Shown: positions 33,149-41,440 of the stretch, piece after piece
How the letters are laid out: each line of letters starts with the position of its first letter
How positions within the stretch are numbered: position 1 is the first letter of the stretch
Source: Nonomuraea gerenzanensis
Lineage (GTDB): Bacteria > Actinomycetota > Actinomycetes > Streptosporangiales > Streptosporangiaceae
Direction: 5' to 3'
DNA length: 64,000 bases
NCBI RefSeq assembly: GCF_020215645.1
Contig: NZ_CP084058.1
Span: 4,774,001 to 4,838,000, forward strand
Program-made: the position numbers and the translations under genes
Notes under the pieces: model-generated
Told to the model about the DNA's origin: nothing
What the model saw: only the letters and a program-made list of their open reading frames with translations
Databases searched by the model: none

Positions 33149-34039
33149 ATGATCGCAGTTGTGGCGGGCGCGACCCGCGGAACGGGACGAGGCATCGCGG
33201 TGGCGCTGGGCGAGATCGGCGCCACCGTCTACTGCACGGGACGCAGCACCCGCGAAGGACGCTCGGAGATGAACCGGCCCGAGACCATCGAGGAGACGGC
33301 CGAGCTGGTCACCGCGGCCGGCGGCATCGGCATCCCGGTGCGCGTGGACTTCCTCGAACAGGAGCAGGTCGCGGCCCTGGCCGGGCGGGTACGCGGCGAG
33401 CAGGGCCGGCTCGACGTGCTGGTCAACGACGTGTGGGGCGGCGACCACCTGTGGGAGTGGGACACGCCGGTCTGGAAGCACGACCAGGACAAGGGCCTGC
33501 GGCTGCTCAGGCTGGCCATCGAGACCCACCTCATCAGCAGCCGCCACCTGCTGCCGCTGCTCATCGAGCACGAGGGCGGCCTGGTGGTCGAGGTCACCGA
33601 CGGCACCTGGGAGTTCAACGAGACCCGCTACCGGGAGAACGTCTACTACGACCTGGCCAAGATGTCGGTCAACCGGCTCGGCTTCGCCTGGTCCAACGAG
33701 CTGCGCCCGTACGGGGGCACCGGGCTGGCCGTGACCCCGGGCTTCCTGCGCTCGGAGGCCATGCTGGACAACTTCGGCGTCACCGAGGACAACTGGCGCG
33801 AGGCCGAGGTGGACCCGGCCTGGATGGTCTCGGAGACCCCCGCCTATCTCGGCCGGGGCATCGCCGCCCTGGCCCGGGACCCGGACCGCCTGCGCTGGTC
33901 CGGCAGGTCGGTGTCGAGCGAGGAGCTGGCGCAGGCGTACGACGTGACCGACGTGGACGGCAGCCGCCCGCGCGTGTGGAGCTTCATCACCGAGGTGCGC
34001 GAGAAGAACGGTGAGACCGGCTGGCAGGCCTACCGCTAG
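33149..34039 (+). CDS. short-chain dehydrogenase/reductase
   Basis: This 296-aa SDR has the cofactor loop GATRGTGRGIA (7-17), a Tyr167-x3-Lys171 catalytic pair (YYDLAKMSVNR) and a late Pro-Gly motif (VTPGFLRSEAML). The usual NNAG is replaced by NDVWGG (93-98), a signature of a distinct SDR subgroup that also contains VTDGTWEFNETRYREN. GRSTREG after the second strand suggests NADP(H). It is divergent from the VOC/CMD pair and may belong to the same pathway. Confidence 0.88.
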   Translation: MIAVVAGATRGTGRGIAVALGEIGATVYCTGRSTREGRSEMNRPETIEETAELVTAAGGIGIPVRVDFLEQEQVAALAGRVRGEQGRLDVLVNDVWGGDHLWEWDTPVWKHDQDKGLRLLRLAIETHLISSRHLLPLLIEHEGGLVVEVTDGTWEFNETRYRENVYYDLAKMSVNRLGFAWSNELRPYGGTGLAVTPGFLRSEAMLDNFGVTEDNWREAEVDPAWMVSETPAYLGRGIAALARDPDRLRWSGRSVSSEELAQAYDVTDVDGSRPRVWSFITEVREKNGETGWQAYR

Positions 34040-34984
34040 TCAGCCGTCGTAGAGCCGGGCCATGCGGGCGGCGGCCTCGGCGACCATCGCCCGCAGCTCC
34101 GGCGGATCCAGCACTTCGGCCTCCGGCCCGAACCGCAGCACCTGCGAGAACGCCACCGGCACCGACTCCACCGCCAGCCGCACCGTGCCGTCCTCCTCCA
34201 GCGAGGCCAGCGCGTCGGCCAGCGCGGCCGGGTCGGCGACGTGCCGCAACATCCGCCGCCCCCGTTCGGTGAGCCGCAGCGTGACCACCTCCCGCAGCAG
34301 CGACCGGGCGAACTCCGCCGCCTGCCCCGCCCAGAACGCGGCCAGGTCGAAGCCCGGATCCCGGTCGAACTGCTCCTCCAGCACCGAGATCTCCCCGAAC
34401 CGGTGCACCCGGAAGATCAGGAACCGGCCCCGGTGCCGCGCCGCGAGGTACCAGACGCCCGCCTTCAGCACCAGCCCGTACGGCTCCAGCACCCGCAGGG
34501 TGTCCTTGTAGACGGCGGAGACCCGCCGGTCCCGCCACACGGCTCTGGCCAGCGGCGCCAGCGCGGGCGGCGGCGGGTCGTCGCCCGCCCACCAGCCGGG
34601 CGCGTCGAGGTGAAAGCGCTGCGCGGCGGTGACCGGCGCGTCCCGCAGCGCGGGCGACAGCGCGGCGGCCGCCTTCAGCCGCGCCGTGGCCGCCACGTCC
34701 TGCAGCCCCATCTCGCGCAGCGCCGCCGGCACCCCCGACAGGAACAGCGCCTCGGCCTCCGCCCGGTCCAGCCCGGTCAGCCGGGTACGGTAGCCGTCGA
34801 GCAGCCGGTAGCCGCCGCCCCGCCCCCGGTCGGCGTAGACCGGCACGCCCGCCTCCGCCAGCGCCAGCATGTCGCGGTGCACCGTGCGCTCGGAGACCTC
34901 CAGCTCCCTGGCCAGCTCGGCCGCCGTCATCCCGCCCCGGCCCTGCAGCAGCAGGACCAGCGACATCAGGCGTGCGGCGCGCAC
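34040..34984 (-). CDS. WYL-domain HTH transcriptional regulator
   Basis: This 314-aa regulator has an N-terminal DeoR-like HTH ([43 protein letters not shown]) and a C-terminal WYL-type ligand domain (YGLVLKAGVWYLAARHRGRFLIFRVHRF). I start at GTG 34984 so that the conserved VRAARLMSLVLLLQ helix is included; this overlaps the hydrolase gene by 19 bp. An ATG at 34966 would cut the first helix. It probably regulates its own operon with the hydrolase. Confidence 0.88.
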   Translation of the reverse strand: MRAARLMSLVLLLQGRGGMTAAELARELEVSERTVHRDMLALAEAGVPVYADRGRGGGYRLLDGYRTRLTGLDRAEAEALFLSGVPAALREMGLQDVAATARLKAAAALSPALRDAPVTAAQRFHLDAPGWWAGDDPPPPALAPLARAVWRDRRVSAVYKDTLRVLEPYGLVLKAGVWYLAARHRGRFLIFRVHRFGEISVLEEQFDRDPGFDLAAFWAGQAAEFARSLLREVVTLRLTERGRRMLRHVADPAALADALASLEEDGTVRLAVESVPVAFSQVLRFGPEAEVLDPPELRAMVAEAAARMARLYDG

Positions 34985-36546
34985 AGCGGCAGCACCACGG
35001 CCGAGGGGCGGTCGGGGGAGTGGAAGACCTCGACGTCGGCGGGCACCATCGTGCCGGCCGCGCCGAGCAGGTCGCCGGTGCCGTGGTTGCGGGCGATCGT
35101 CGGGTACGCCCCGGCCGCCACGTGCACCCTGATCCGGTGGCCGCGCCGGAACCGGTGGGCCGTCGGCCACAGCTCGACGTCCACCCTGCGCACCTCGTCC
35201 TGCCCGCCGCCGACGCGGCGCACACCCTCGCACACGTTCATGGAGCGCCCGTCGGGATGCACGTCGCACACCCGCACCACCACGTCCGCCGACGGGGTGC
35301 TGGAGCGCACGAACAGCTCCGCGCGCACGGGGCCGATCGCCTCCACCTCCGACTCCAGCGCCGCCGAGCTGTAGACCAGCACGTCGCGGCGCTGCTCCAG
35401 CCGCCGCTGGTCGCGCGGCCTGGAGTCGCCCAGCAGGACGGGGCCGCCGATCGACGGCGTCGGGTGCGCGGGGTGGTAACGGAAGCGGTCGGGCGGCGCC
35501 TCCAGCGGCCCCTCGACGCCGAGCCCGGCGCCGTGTTGCAGGTGCCAGCGCTGCTCGCGCACGCCGGGCACCGGCCAGTCGGGCGCGTCGCGCCACTCCT
35601 CGGCGCCCGTCACGTAGATCCGCACCGGGTCGGGCCGCAGCCGGGAGCGGTCGCCGAGCAGGTGCGCGCGGAACCAGGCCGACGCCTCGGCCATCGTGGG
35701 CCGGCCGTGCCGGGCGTCGATGTGGTACCAGGGCCCGATCGTCAGGTACGGCCGCCGTCCCGCGGCCCGCAGCGCCGCGTAGTCCTTGAGCTGCCACGGC
35801 AGGAACACGTCGTACCAGCCGCCCAGCATGGTGACCGCCGCGTCCACCTCGCCCACCTTGGCGGAGAAGTCCCGTTTCTCCCAGTACGGCACGGCCGGGT
35901 CGGCGTGATGCGCGAGCAGATCCTGGAAGAACGGCAGCGGCCGCCCCGCCGAGACCAGGTCGAGCTCCGCCACGGGCCGGCCCGACAGCAGCGCCCTGCG
36001 GGTGAGCCGGGGCGCGGTCAGCACCGAGGTGCTGCCGCCGAAGCGGCGGGACATGCCGTCGGTGAGCGTCGTCCAGCTCAGCGCCGACTCCAGCGCGAAC
36101 GCGCCGCCCACGTACGCCGCGTCCCTGAACTGGGAGGCGGTGATCTGCAGGGCCATGGCCTTGAGCTCCGATCCGGCGTAGGGCGCGACGGCCCACTGCG
36201 TGTAGCCGAGATAGGAGGGGCCGAACATCGCGAACGAGCCACCGTACCAGGGCTGCCCGCGCAGCCACGCCACGGTGGCCAGGCCGTCCTCGTGCTCGTC
36301 GCCGAGCGGGTCCAGCAGCCCGCCGGAGCCGAAGCCGCCCCGGCAGCTCTGGATGACGACGTGGAAGCCCTGCCGGGCGAACCCGCGGCCGTAGTACCAG
36401 CCGAACAGGCCGCGCCGGCCGTAGGGGGAGCGCATCAGGATGACGGGGGCCCGCTCCCCATCCGCGGGGGCGTAGTGGTCGGCCAGCAGTGTCACGCCGT
36501 CGGGCATCGGCACCGGTAGATCACGCTGGAGCCGTACGCGTCTCAT
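34966..36546 (-). CDS. CocE/NonD-family (S15-like) serine hydrolase
   Basis: This 526-aa alpha/beta hydrolase has the CocE architecture: N-terminal fold with VILMRSPYGRR, nucleophile Ser111 in MFGPSYLGYTQWA (GxSYxG), a helical cap, and a C-terminal jelly-roll (LFVRSSTPSADVVVRVCDVHPDGRSMNVCEG, then HRIRVHVAAGAYP). No signal peptide is visible, so it is cytoplasmic. Family members cleave acyl esters or N-acyl bonds such as cocaine. It is translationally linked to the WYL regulator. Confidence 0.9.
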   Translation of the reverse strand: MRRVRLQRDLPVPMPDGVTLLADHYAPADGERAPVILMRSPYGRRGLFGWYYGRGFARQGFHVVIQSCRGGFGSGGLLDPLGDEHEDGLATVAWLRGQPWYGGSFAMFGPSYLGYTQWAVAPYAGSELKAMALQITASQFRDAAYVGGAFALESALSWTTLTDGMSRRFGGSTSVLTAPRLTRRALLSGRPVAELDLVSAGRPLPFFQDLLAHHADPAVPYWEKRDFSAKVGEVDAAVTMLGGWYDVFLPWQLKDYAALRAAGRRPYLTIGPWYHIDARHGRPTMAEASAWFRAHLLGDRSRLRPDPVRIYVTGAEEWRDAPDWPVPGVREQRWHLQHGAGLGVEGPLEAPPDRFRYHPAHPTPSIGGPVLLGDSRPRDQRRLEQRRDVLVYSSAALESEVEAIGPVRAELFVRSSTPSADVVVRVCDVHPDGRSMNVCEGVRRVGGGQDEVRRVDVELWPTAHRFRRGHRIRVHVAAGAYPTIARNHGTGDLLGAAGTMVPADVEVFHSPDRPSAVVLPLCAPHA

Positions 36547-36605
36547 ATACCAACCAGTAACATAGCCGCCCCGGTGTGCGGTAGCCCGGGGCGACGGTTG
36601 CGCAA

Positions 36606-37469
36606 TCAGCCGAGCTGGACCGCGATGTCGCTGACCTGACGGCCCGGCGGGAACGTTCCAACCGCCGTCGCGGCCCCCGTCAGGACGTTCACCGTGTAGA
36701 AGCGGTAGGCGCCGTCCACCCTGAGCGTGGCGTAGCCGGTGTTGGCCACCGTCACGCCCTTCTTGAGCTGGCTGTGAACGTCGAAGCCCGCGTCCGCGGC
36801 GGCGTCCACGCCCAGCTTGCCGGTCGGCGCCAGGTTGCCCGCGTTGGCCGGCGACTGCGCCGAGACCTGGTCGGCCGTCGTGTCCACGTCGAACAGCGTG
36901 GTCGCGGTGGTGGCGTCGAGGTCGTTGTTGGTGTAGCCGGCGCCGGTCACCCCGAGCGCGGTCGCCCCGGCGGTCGCGGGCGGCACGGGCGGGCTGGTCA
37001 GCGGGCCGTCCGTGGCGGTCTGGCCGGCGGCGGGCGCGCCGTTCTGGTCGTCCAGGTTGTGCCGCAGGTTCTGGCCGCTGTCGCTGATGACGCGCAGCCG
37101 GTTGGCGGCGGGGTTGAAGTCGACGCCGAACGCCTGGCCGTTCAGCGCCACGGTGAGCTGCGACACCTTGGTGGCCTTGGCCTTGCCGTCCACCGTGTAG
37201 ACGCCGCCCTTGTCGCCCACCGCGTACAGCTTGCCGTTCTGCACCCGGTAGTCGATGCCGACGACCTTCATGTCGCCCTTGAGGCCGCTGATCTTGCCCA
37301 CCCGGTTCACGCTCTTGGGGTTGCCGGCGTCGAAGGTGACCAGCTCGCCCATGGTGGTCAGGCCGGTGACGCGCGGGCCGTCGTCGCGGCTGTGCGCCTG
37401 CGCGGGCGAGGCCGCCAGTACCGCGCCCGCGCCGAGCACCGTGACGGCGAGCGCCAGTTGCTTACGCAT
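36606..37469 (-). CDS. secreted DUF4394 protein
   Basis: This 287-aa protein has a Sec signal peptide (MRKQLALAVTVLGAGAVLAASPAQAHS, cleavage after AQA) and a DUF4394 domain: repeated beta-blade-like sequences such as LYAVGDKGGVYTVDGKAKATKVSQL, FGVDFNPAANRLRVISDSGQNLRHN, and YRFYTVNVLTGAATAVGTF. The function is unknown; it is probably an extracellular beta-propeller-like protein. It lies downstream of the S8 protease, behind a terminator, so it is likely a separate unit. Confidence 0.87.
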   Translation of the reverse strand: MRKQLALAVTVLGAGAVLAASPAQAHSRDDGPRVTGLTTMGELVTFDAGNPKSVNRVGKISGLKGDMKVVGIDYRVQNGKLYAVGDKGGVYTVDGKAKATKVSQLTVALNGQAFGVDFNPAANRLRVISDSGQNLRHNLDDQNGAPAAGQTATDGPLTSPPVPPATAGATALGVTGAGYTNNDLDATTATTLFDVDTTADQVSAQSPANAGNLAPTGKLGVDAAADAGFDVHSQLKKGVTVANTGYATLRVDGAYRFYTVNVLTGAATAVGTFPPGRQVSDIAVQLG

Positions 37470-37530
37470 CGGATCTCTCCTCTGAAGGGTGTTGCCTGCC
37501 TCCCTTCTTCGCGCGAACGGCCCTCGCGGA

Positions 37531-37566
37531 TGTCGCGGGCCCGCCACGGACGGCGGGCCCGCGACA
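37531..37566 (-). terminator. hairpin terminator of the S8 protease gene
   Basis: A perfect 15-bp stem (37531-37545 with 37552-37566) and a 6-nt loop lie 5 bp beyond the stop codon of the protease gene. Confidence 0.75.
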
Positions 37567-37570
37567 GGGG

Positions 37571-40500
37571 CTAGGAAGCCGCCTTGTCAGGGCGCTCCGA
37601 GATGCGCAGCCCGTTCACGATCGTCGCGCCCTGCCGGGTCGCGAAGCGCACGTTGAGCTGCCCGTCGGTCACCTTCACCGTGTACTGCCTGCTCACCGCC
37701 GTGTACGTGCCCGACTCCAGGGCCAGGTCGAGCGCCGGGATCGCGAGCTGACCCTCGACCAGGACGTCGAACACGCGCTGGCCCATCCGCATGTTCCTGA
37801 TCTCGGCGAAGCTCAGCTCCACCGTGTACGTCCCGGCGGGCACGTTGTCGAACCGGTACTCCAGCATCGACTCCCTGGCCGTCCTGAACAGTGCCTGGTC
37901 CGAAGTGCCGGCGATGGTCCTGGACGTGCTCTGCGTGCGGTTCTGGTCGGCCAGGTAGCCGTAGCCGCCCTGGACGTACTTCTTGTCCGGCGTCCAGGTG
38001 TCACCGGCGGTGTCCACGAAGGTGCGCGTGGCGCCGGTGTCGATGGCCACCTGGTGCTTGGGCACCACGACCGTCACCTTGATCTCGATGGTGGGCTGCC
38101 TGCCGCTGGCCGACTTGACCGTCAGCCTGCCCTCCTTGAACGTGCCGGGCGCCACCCCGGCGCTGGAGACGTCCACCTTCAGGGTCACCGCCTGCCCCTT
38201 GGCCAGCTCACCCGAGGTCGGCGCCACCGTGAACCACGGCTCGCCGGTCACCGTGTACGGCGTCGGCGAGCCCAGGTTCGTCAGCTCCACCGTCCGCGAC
38301 CGGGTCGAGTCGGCCGGCATCACCACGGTCAGCTCCGCCACCGACGCGCTCACCCGGCCCGTGACCAGCGCCGTGTCGATCCGCGTGACCGTCGTCGCGG
38401 CCACCGTGACCTGCTGGGTGAAGGTGCCGTAGTGCTCCTTGGACACCACGACCTCGTAGTCGCCGGCCAGCACCTGCCCGTAGAACGTGCCGTCCGCGGC
38501 GGTCGTGAACGTCGCCACGTCGCCCACCTTCACCGTCGCCCCGCCGATCGGGTCGCCGTCGTTGGCGTCGGTGACCTTGCCGGTGACCAGACCGTGCCTG
38601 CTGGCCGTGAACGTCAGGCCCTGCCCGTTCTCCAGCACCGGCTCCTGATAGGCGTACAGCAGCGCGTCGTCGCCCGCCGCGTTCTCGATGCCGATCGTGG
38701 CGCTGTTGCCCCGGTCGCGCTCGCTCTCGATGTCCTTGTACCGGAAGGCGATCGAGCCGTCCTCGCCCAGCAGCGCCGAGAACGACACCCGCTGCCCGGT
38801 CTCGTTGTAGAAGCTGACGTTGCGCCACTCGACCACGAACGTCCGGTGCGGCGCCGTGCCCGTCACCGCCGTGTACACGCCCGCCTGGGCGTCCACGAGG
38901 AGGTCGTCCCAGTACGGGTAGACGGCGTTGTTGGGCGTGCCCGACGTGGGCAGCCTGCCGTTGCTGCCGGTCGTGACCCGATCGGCGGCGAACGTGACGA
39001 ACCCGTTCGTGCCGATCCACGCCTTGGTGTAGCCGGTGCCGTAGAACGGGACCGGGAACGGCAGCGTCACCTGCTGGGCCTCGTCGTCGCCGGTCAGCGC
39101 CAGCTTCTCGGTGCCCGCGGCGTACGCCTGCGCGCCGCTGCGGCAGGTGTAGCCGAAGTTGTCGCCGCGCAGCGGCAGCTCGATGTCCCTGACCAGGTCA
39201 CCGGCCACCGTCACCGCCGCCTGCGAGGCGCTGGAGCAGCGGGAGGACGGCGTGACCCGCAGCTCGTAGGAGCCGTGCGGCAGCGTCATCGAGTACCGCC
39301 CCGCCGCGTCGGTCACGGCGCTCACCGGCGTGCCCGCGGCCACGACCGTCGCGGCGGGCTCCGGCGTGCCTGCCGTGGTGACCGTGCCCGACACGACGCC
39401 CGTCGGCAGCGGCGTCATCGGCACGTCCGCCGTGGCGGCCTGGTCGGCGGTGATCGTGACGGCGGCGGTCGCGCGGGCGTAGCCGAACTTCTCCGCGCTG
39501 ACCTCGTACTCGCCGGCCAGCAGGCGCGGGATGGCGTACCTGCCGTCCGCGCCGGTGACCATGGTGCGGGTCATCGGGCCGGAGACCGTGACGGTCACGC
39601 CGGACACGGGCGCGCCGCCCTCCGTCACCGTGCCGGACAGGTCGCCCAGGCCCTCGTCGGGCGCGGCCAGCACGGCGGCGTAGGTGTCCAGCCTGCCCTC
39701 GCCCCAGATGTTGTTGTCGGCCGCGGTGCCGCCGCAGCTGGTGTCGGCGACGTCCACGGCGGTGCCGTCCAGCAGCGGCCGGGTGGCCGCGACGTTCCCC
39801 TGCAGGCCGGGCGAGCCCGACCAGATCAGCGCCACCGTGGCAGCCACGTGCGGCGAGGCCATCGAGGTGCCGGTGAAGCTGTCGTAGCCGCCGGGGACCG
39901 AGGAGCGCACGTTGACGCCGGGGGCCGCGATGTTCGGCTTGATCTCGCCGTTCTCGCCCTCGCCCTTGCTGGAGCGCGCGTAGAGCGCGTTGTTGACGTC
40001 GAAGGCGCCCGAGCTGTACGCGCTCTGGTACTGGCCGGGCGAGCCGCTGGTGTCACACGCGGGGCCCTCGTTGCCGTTGGAGAAGGCGGGGAAGATGCCC
40101 GCCGCCAGCCACGAGTCCACGACCTCCTTGTAGAACGGGTCGAAGCCGGCGCCGCCCCAGGAGTTGTTGACGATGTCCGGAGCCAGGTCCGGGCGCGGGT
40201 TCTGGCCGTTGAGGTCGGTGGGCCGCACGACCCACTCGCCGGCCGCCAGGAGCGAGGCGTCGGTGCAGGTGTTCACCTCGCAGCCCTTGACGGCGATCCA
40301 CTTGGCGCCGGGTGCCACGCCCAGGCCGTTCGCGCCGACCATGGTGCCCATGACGTGCGTGCCGTGGTCGTTGTTGTCGCAGGGCGCCGCCGTCGGGCAG
40401 ACGCCCGCCGGGTCGAACCAGTTGTAGTCGTGGGTGTAGGTGCCGTCGGGGTTCCTGCCCCGGTAGCTCGCGGCCAGGTCGGGGTGGTCGAACTGGACGC

Positions 40501-41062
40501 CCGAGTCGATGTTGGCGACCACGATGCCCTCGCCGCGGTTGCCCAGCTCGTCCCACACGCGCGGGGCGTTGACCCGGTCGATGTTCCACTCCACCGCGTT
40601 CACCCGCGCCTGGGTGGTGCCCGCGACGGGCTTGGGCAGCGTGAGCGTGCGCACCGGGTCGATCCGCTCGACCTCGGGCAGGCCGGCGATCTCGGCGGCC
40701 AGCTTCTCGCCGGCGGTCACCTTGACCGCGTTGACGATCCAGAACGGGGTGTAGTCGGCGTGGTGGGAGTCGAGCAGCTTGCGCAGGCCCTGCTGGGAGG
40801 ACTGCGCCTGCTCGGTCTTGGCCTCGAAGACCTGCTCGGCCTTCGCCTCCTTGGTCAGGGCGCGGCGGGCGCCGCTCAGGTCGGCGGTTCCCTTCATCCG
40901 TACCCAGAAGGTGGCCTTGTCGTCCTGCGACAACTGCGCCTGGACGGTCGCGTCGATCTTGCCGGGATCCGGCGCCGCCTGCGCCGCGGCCTGCGGGACC
41001 AGCAGGCCGGCGACGGTCGCGATCCCTAACAGGACCGCACGCCAGCGGGGAGTGTGGGGCAC
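37571..41062 (-). CDS. large secreted S8 (subtilisin-like) protease with Ig-like and malectin domains
   Basis: This 1163-aa preproprotein has a signal peptide (residues 1 to about 29), an I9-like propeptide, and a peptidase S8 domain with the triad Asp186 (VVANIDSGVQFDHPDL), His233 (NDHGTHVMG) and Ser400 (GTSMASPH). Two carboxypeptidase-regulatory-like modules follow (SGTVTEGGAPVSGVTVTV, SGTVTTAGTPEPAATVV), then a beta-sandwich region with GTNGFVTFA and PYWDDL, a third such module, and a C-terminal malectin-like carbohydrate-binding domain (YRFDNVPAGTYTVELSFAEI). It probably degrades extracellular protein while bound to polysaccharide or cell wall. Confidence 0.93.
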   Translation of the reverse strand: MPHTPRWRAVLLGIATVAGLLVPQAAAQAAPDPGKIDATVQAQLSQDDKATFWVRMKGTADLSGARRALTKEAKAEQVFEAKTEQAQSSQQGLRKLLDSHHADYTPFWIVNAVKVTAGEKLAAEIAGLPEVERIDPVRTLTLPKPVAGTTQARVNAVEWNIDRVNAPRVWDELGNRGEGIVVANIDSGVQFDHPDLAASYRGRNPDGTYTHDYNWFDPAGVCPTAAPCDNNDHGTHVMGTMVGANGLGVAPGAKWIAVKGCEVNTCTDASLLAAGEWVVRPTDLNGQNPRPDLAPDIVNNSWGGAGFDPFYKEVVDSWLAAGIFPAFSNGNEGPACDTSGSPGQYQSAYSSGAFDVNNALYARSSKGEGENGEIKPNIAAPGVNVRSSVPGGYDSFTGTSMASPHVAATVALIWSGSPGLQGNVAATRPLLDGTAVDVADTSCGGTAADNNIWGEGRLDTYAAVLAAPDEGLGDLSGTVTEGGAPVSGVTVTVSGPMTRTMVTGADGRYAIPRLLAGEYEVSAEKFGYARATAAVTITADQAATADVPMTPLPTGVVSGTVTTAGTPEPAATVVAAGTPVSAVTDAAGRYSMTLPHGSYELRVTPSSRCSSASQAAVTVAGDLVRDIELPLRGDNFGYTCRSGAQAYAAGTEKLALTGDDEAQQVTLPFPVPFYGTGYTKAWIGTNGFVTFAADRVTTGSNGRLPTSGTPNNAVYPYWDDLLVDAQAGVYTAVTGTAPHRTFVVEWRNVSFYNETGQRVSFSALLGEDGSIAFRYKDIESERDRGNSATIGIENAAGDDALLYAYQEPVLENGQGLTFTASRHGLVTGKVTDANDGDPIGGATVKVGDVATFTTAADGTFYGQVLAGDYEVVVSKEHYGTFTQQVTVAATTVTRIDTALVTGRVSASVAELTVVMPADSTRSRTVELTNLGSPTPYTVTGEPWFTVAPTSGELAKGQAVTLKVDVSSAGVAPGTFKEGRLTVKSASGRQPTIEIKVTVVVPKHQVAIDTGATRTFVDTAGDTWTPDKKYVQGGYGYLADQNRTQSTSRTIAGTSDQALFRTARESMLEYRFDNVPAGTYTVELSFAEIRNMRMGQRVFDVLVEGQLAIPALDLALESGTYTAVSRQYTVKVTDGQLNVRFATRQGATIVNGLRISERPDKAAS

Positions 41063-41257
41063 TGGCTCTCCTTCACGACATGGAAAGAGGTGATCTTTAC
41101 GCCTCTGTCGAGAAGGGTGAAGAGATCTTGTTCGGAAAGCAAGAGGTGCCGTGAAACGTTACTTTGCCGACGGAAATGTAATCTGGTCAGCCGCCTGGCC
41201 ACCTGGCCGCCCGGCCGCGCGCGGCCGGCGCCGCGCGTGCGCGGCGGGCGGGTCGCG

Positions 41258-41286
41258 TTGCGCGATCATGGTCCGGCGGTTAGTCT
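41258..41286 (+). promoter_or_regulatory. trp operon promoter
   Basis: -35 TTGCGC (41258-41263), a 17-bp spacer and -10 TAGTCT (41281-41286). The -10 ends 7 nt before the leader-peptide ATG, so the leader message should start at or next to its own start codon. Confidence 0.7.
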
Positions 41287-41293
41287 GGACGTC

Positions 41294-41335
41294 ATGCGAA
41301 ATCACGCTCAGCTCCAGTGGTGGCGCCGCTCCTAG
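41294..41335 (+). CDS. trpL: trp leader peptide
   Basis: ATG CGA AAT CAC GCT CAG CTC CAG TGG TGG CGC CGC TCC TAG encodes the 13-residue MRNHAQLQWWRRS. Tandem Trp codons near the end, followed by competing hairpins and the anthranilate synthase gene, identify a ribosome-mediated attenuator. No Shine-Dalgarno precedes it; it looks leaderless. Confidence 0.85.
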   Translation: MRNHAQLQWWRRS

Positions 41336-41390
41336 GCGGCGCGTGTTTCGCATTCCTTCAACGGACGGCCGCCCCGGATAGGCGGCCTTT
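41294..41390 (+). promoter_or_regulatory. trp transcription attenuator (competing hairpins and terminator)
   Basis: Hairpin 1:2 is GCGCCGC/GCGGCGC (41323-41329 with 41336-41342), extended at its base by ATGCGAAA (41294-41301) pairing with TTTCGCAT (41346-41353). The terminator 3:4 is GGCCGCC/GGCGGCC (41367-41373 with 41381-41387) followed by TTTCT. The antiterminator pairs GGCGGC (41335-41340) with GCCGCC (41368-41373). A ribosome stalled at the Trp codons (41318-41323) would block segment 1 and free segment 2 to form the antiterminator. Confidence 0.82.
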
Positions 41391-41440
41391 CTCGTGTCCG
41401 CCCCGGGGCTCGATCATTTGATGTGGTAAAGGGGCAGCAA

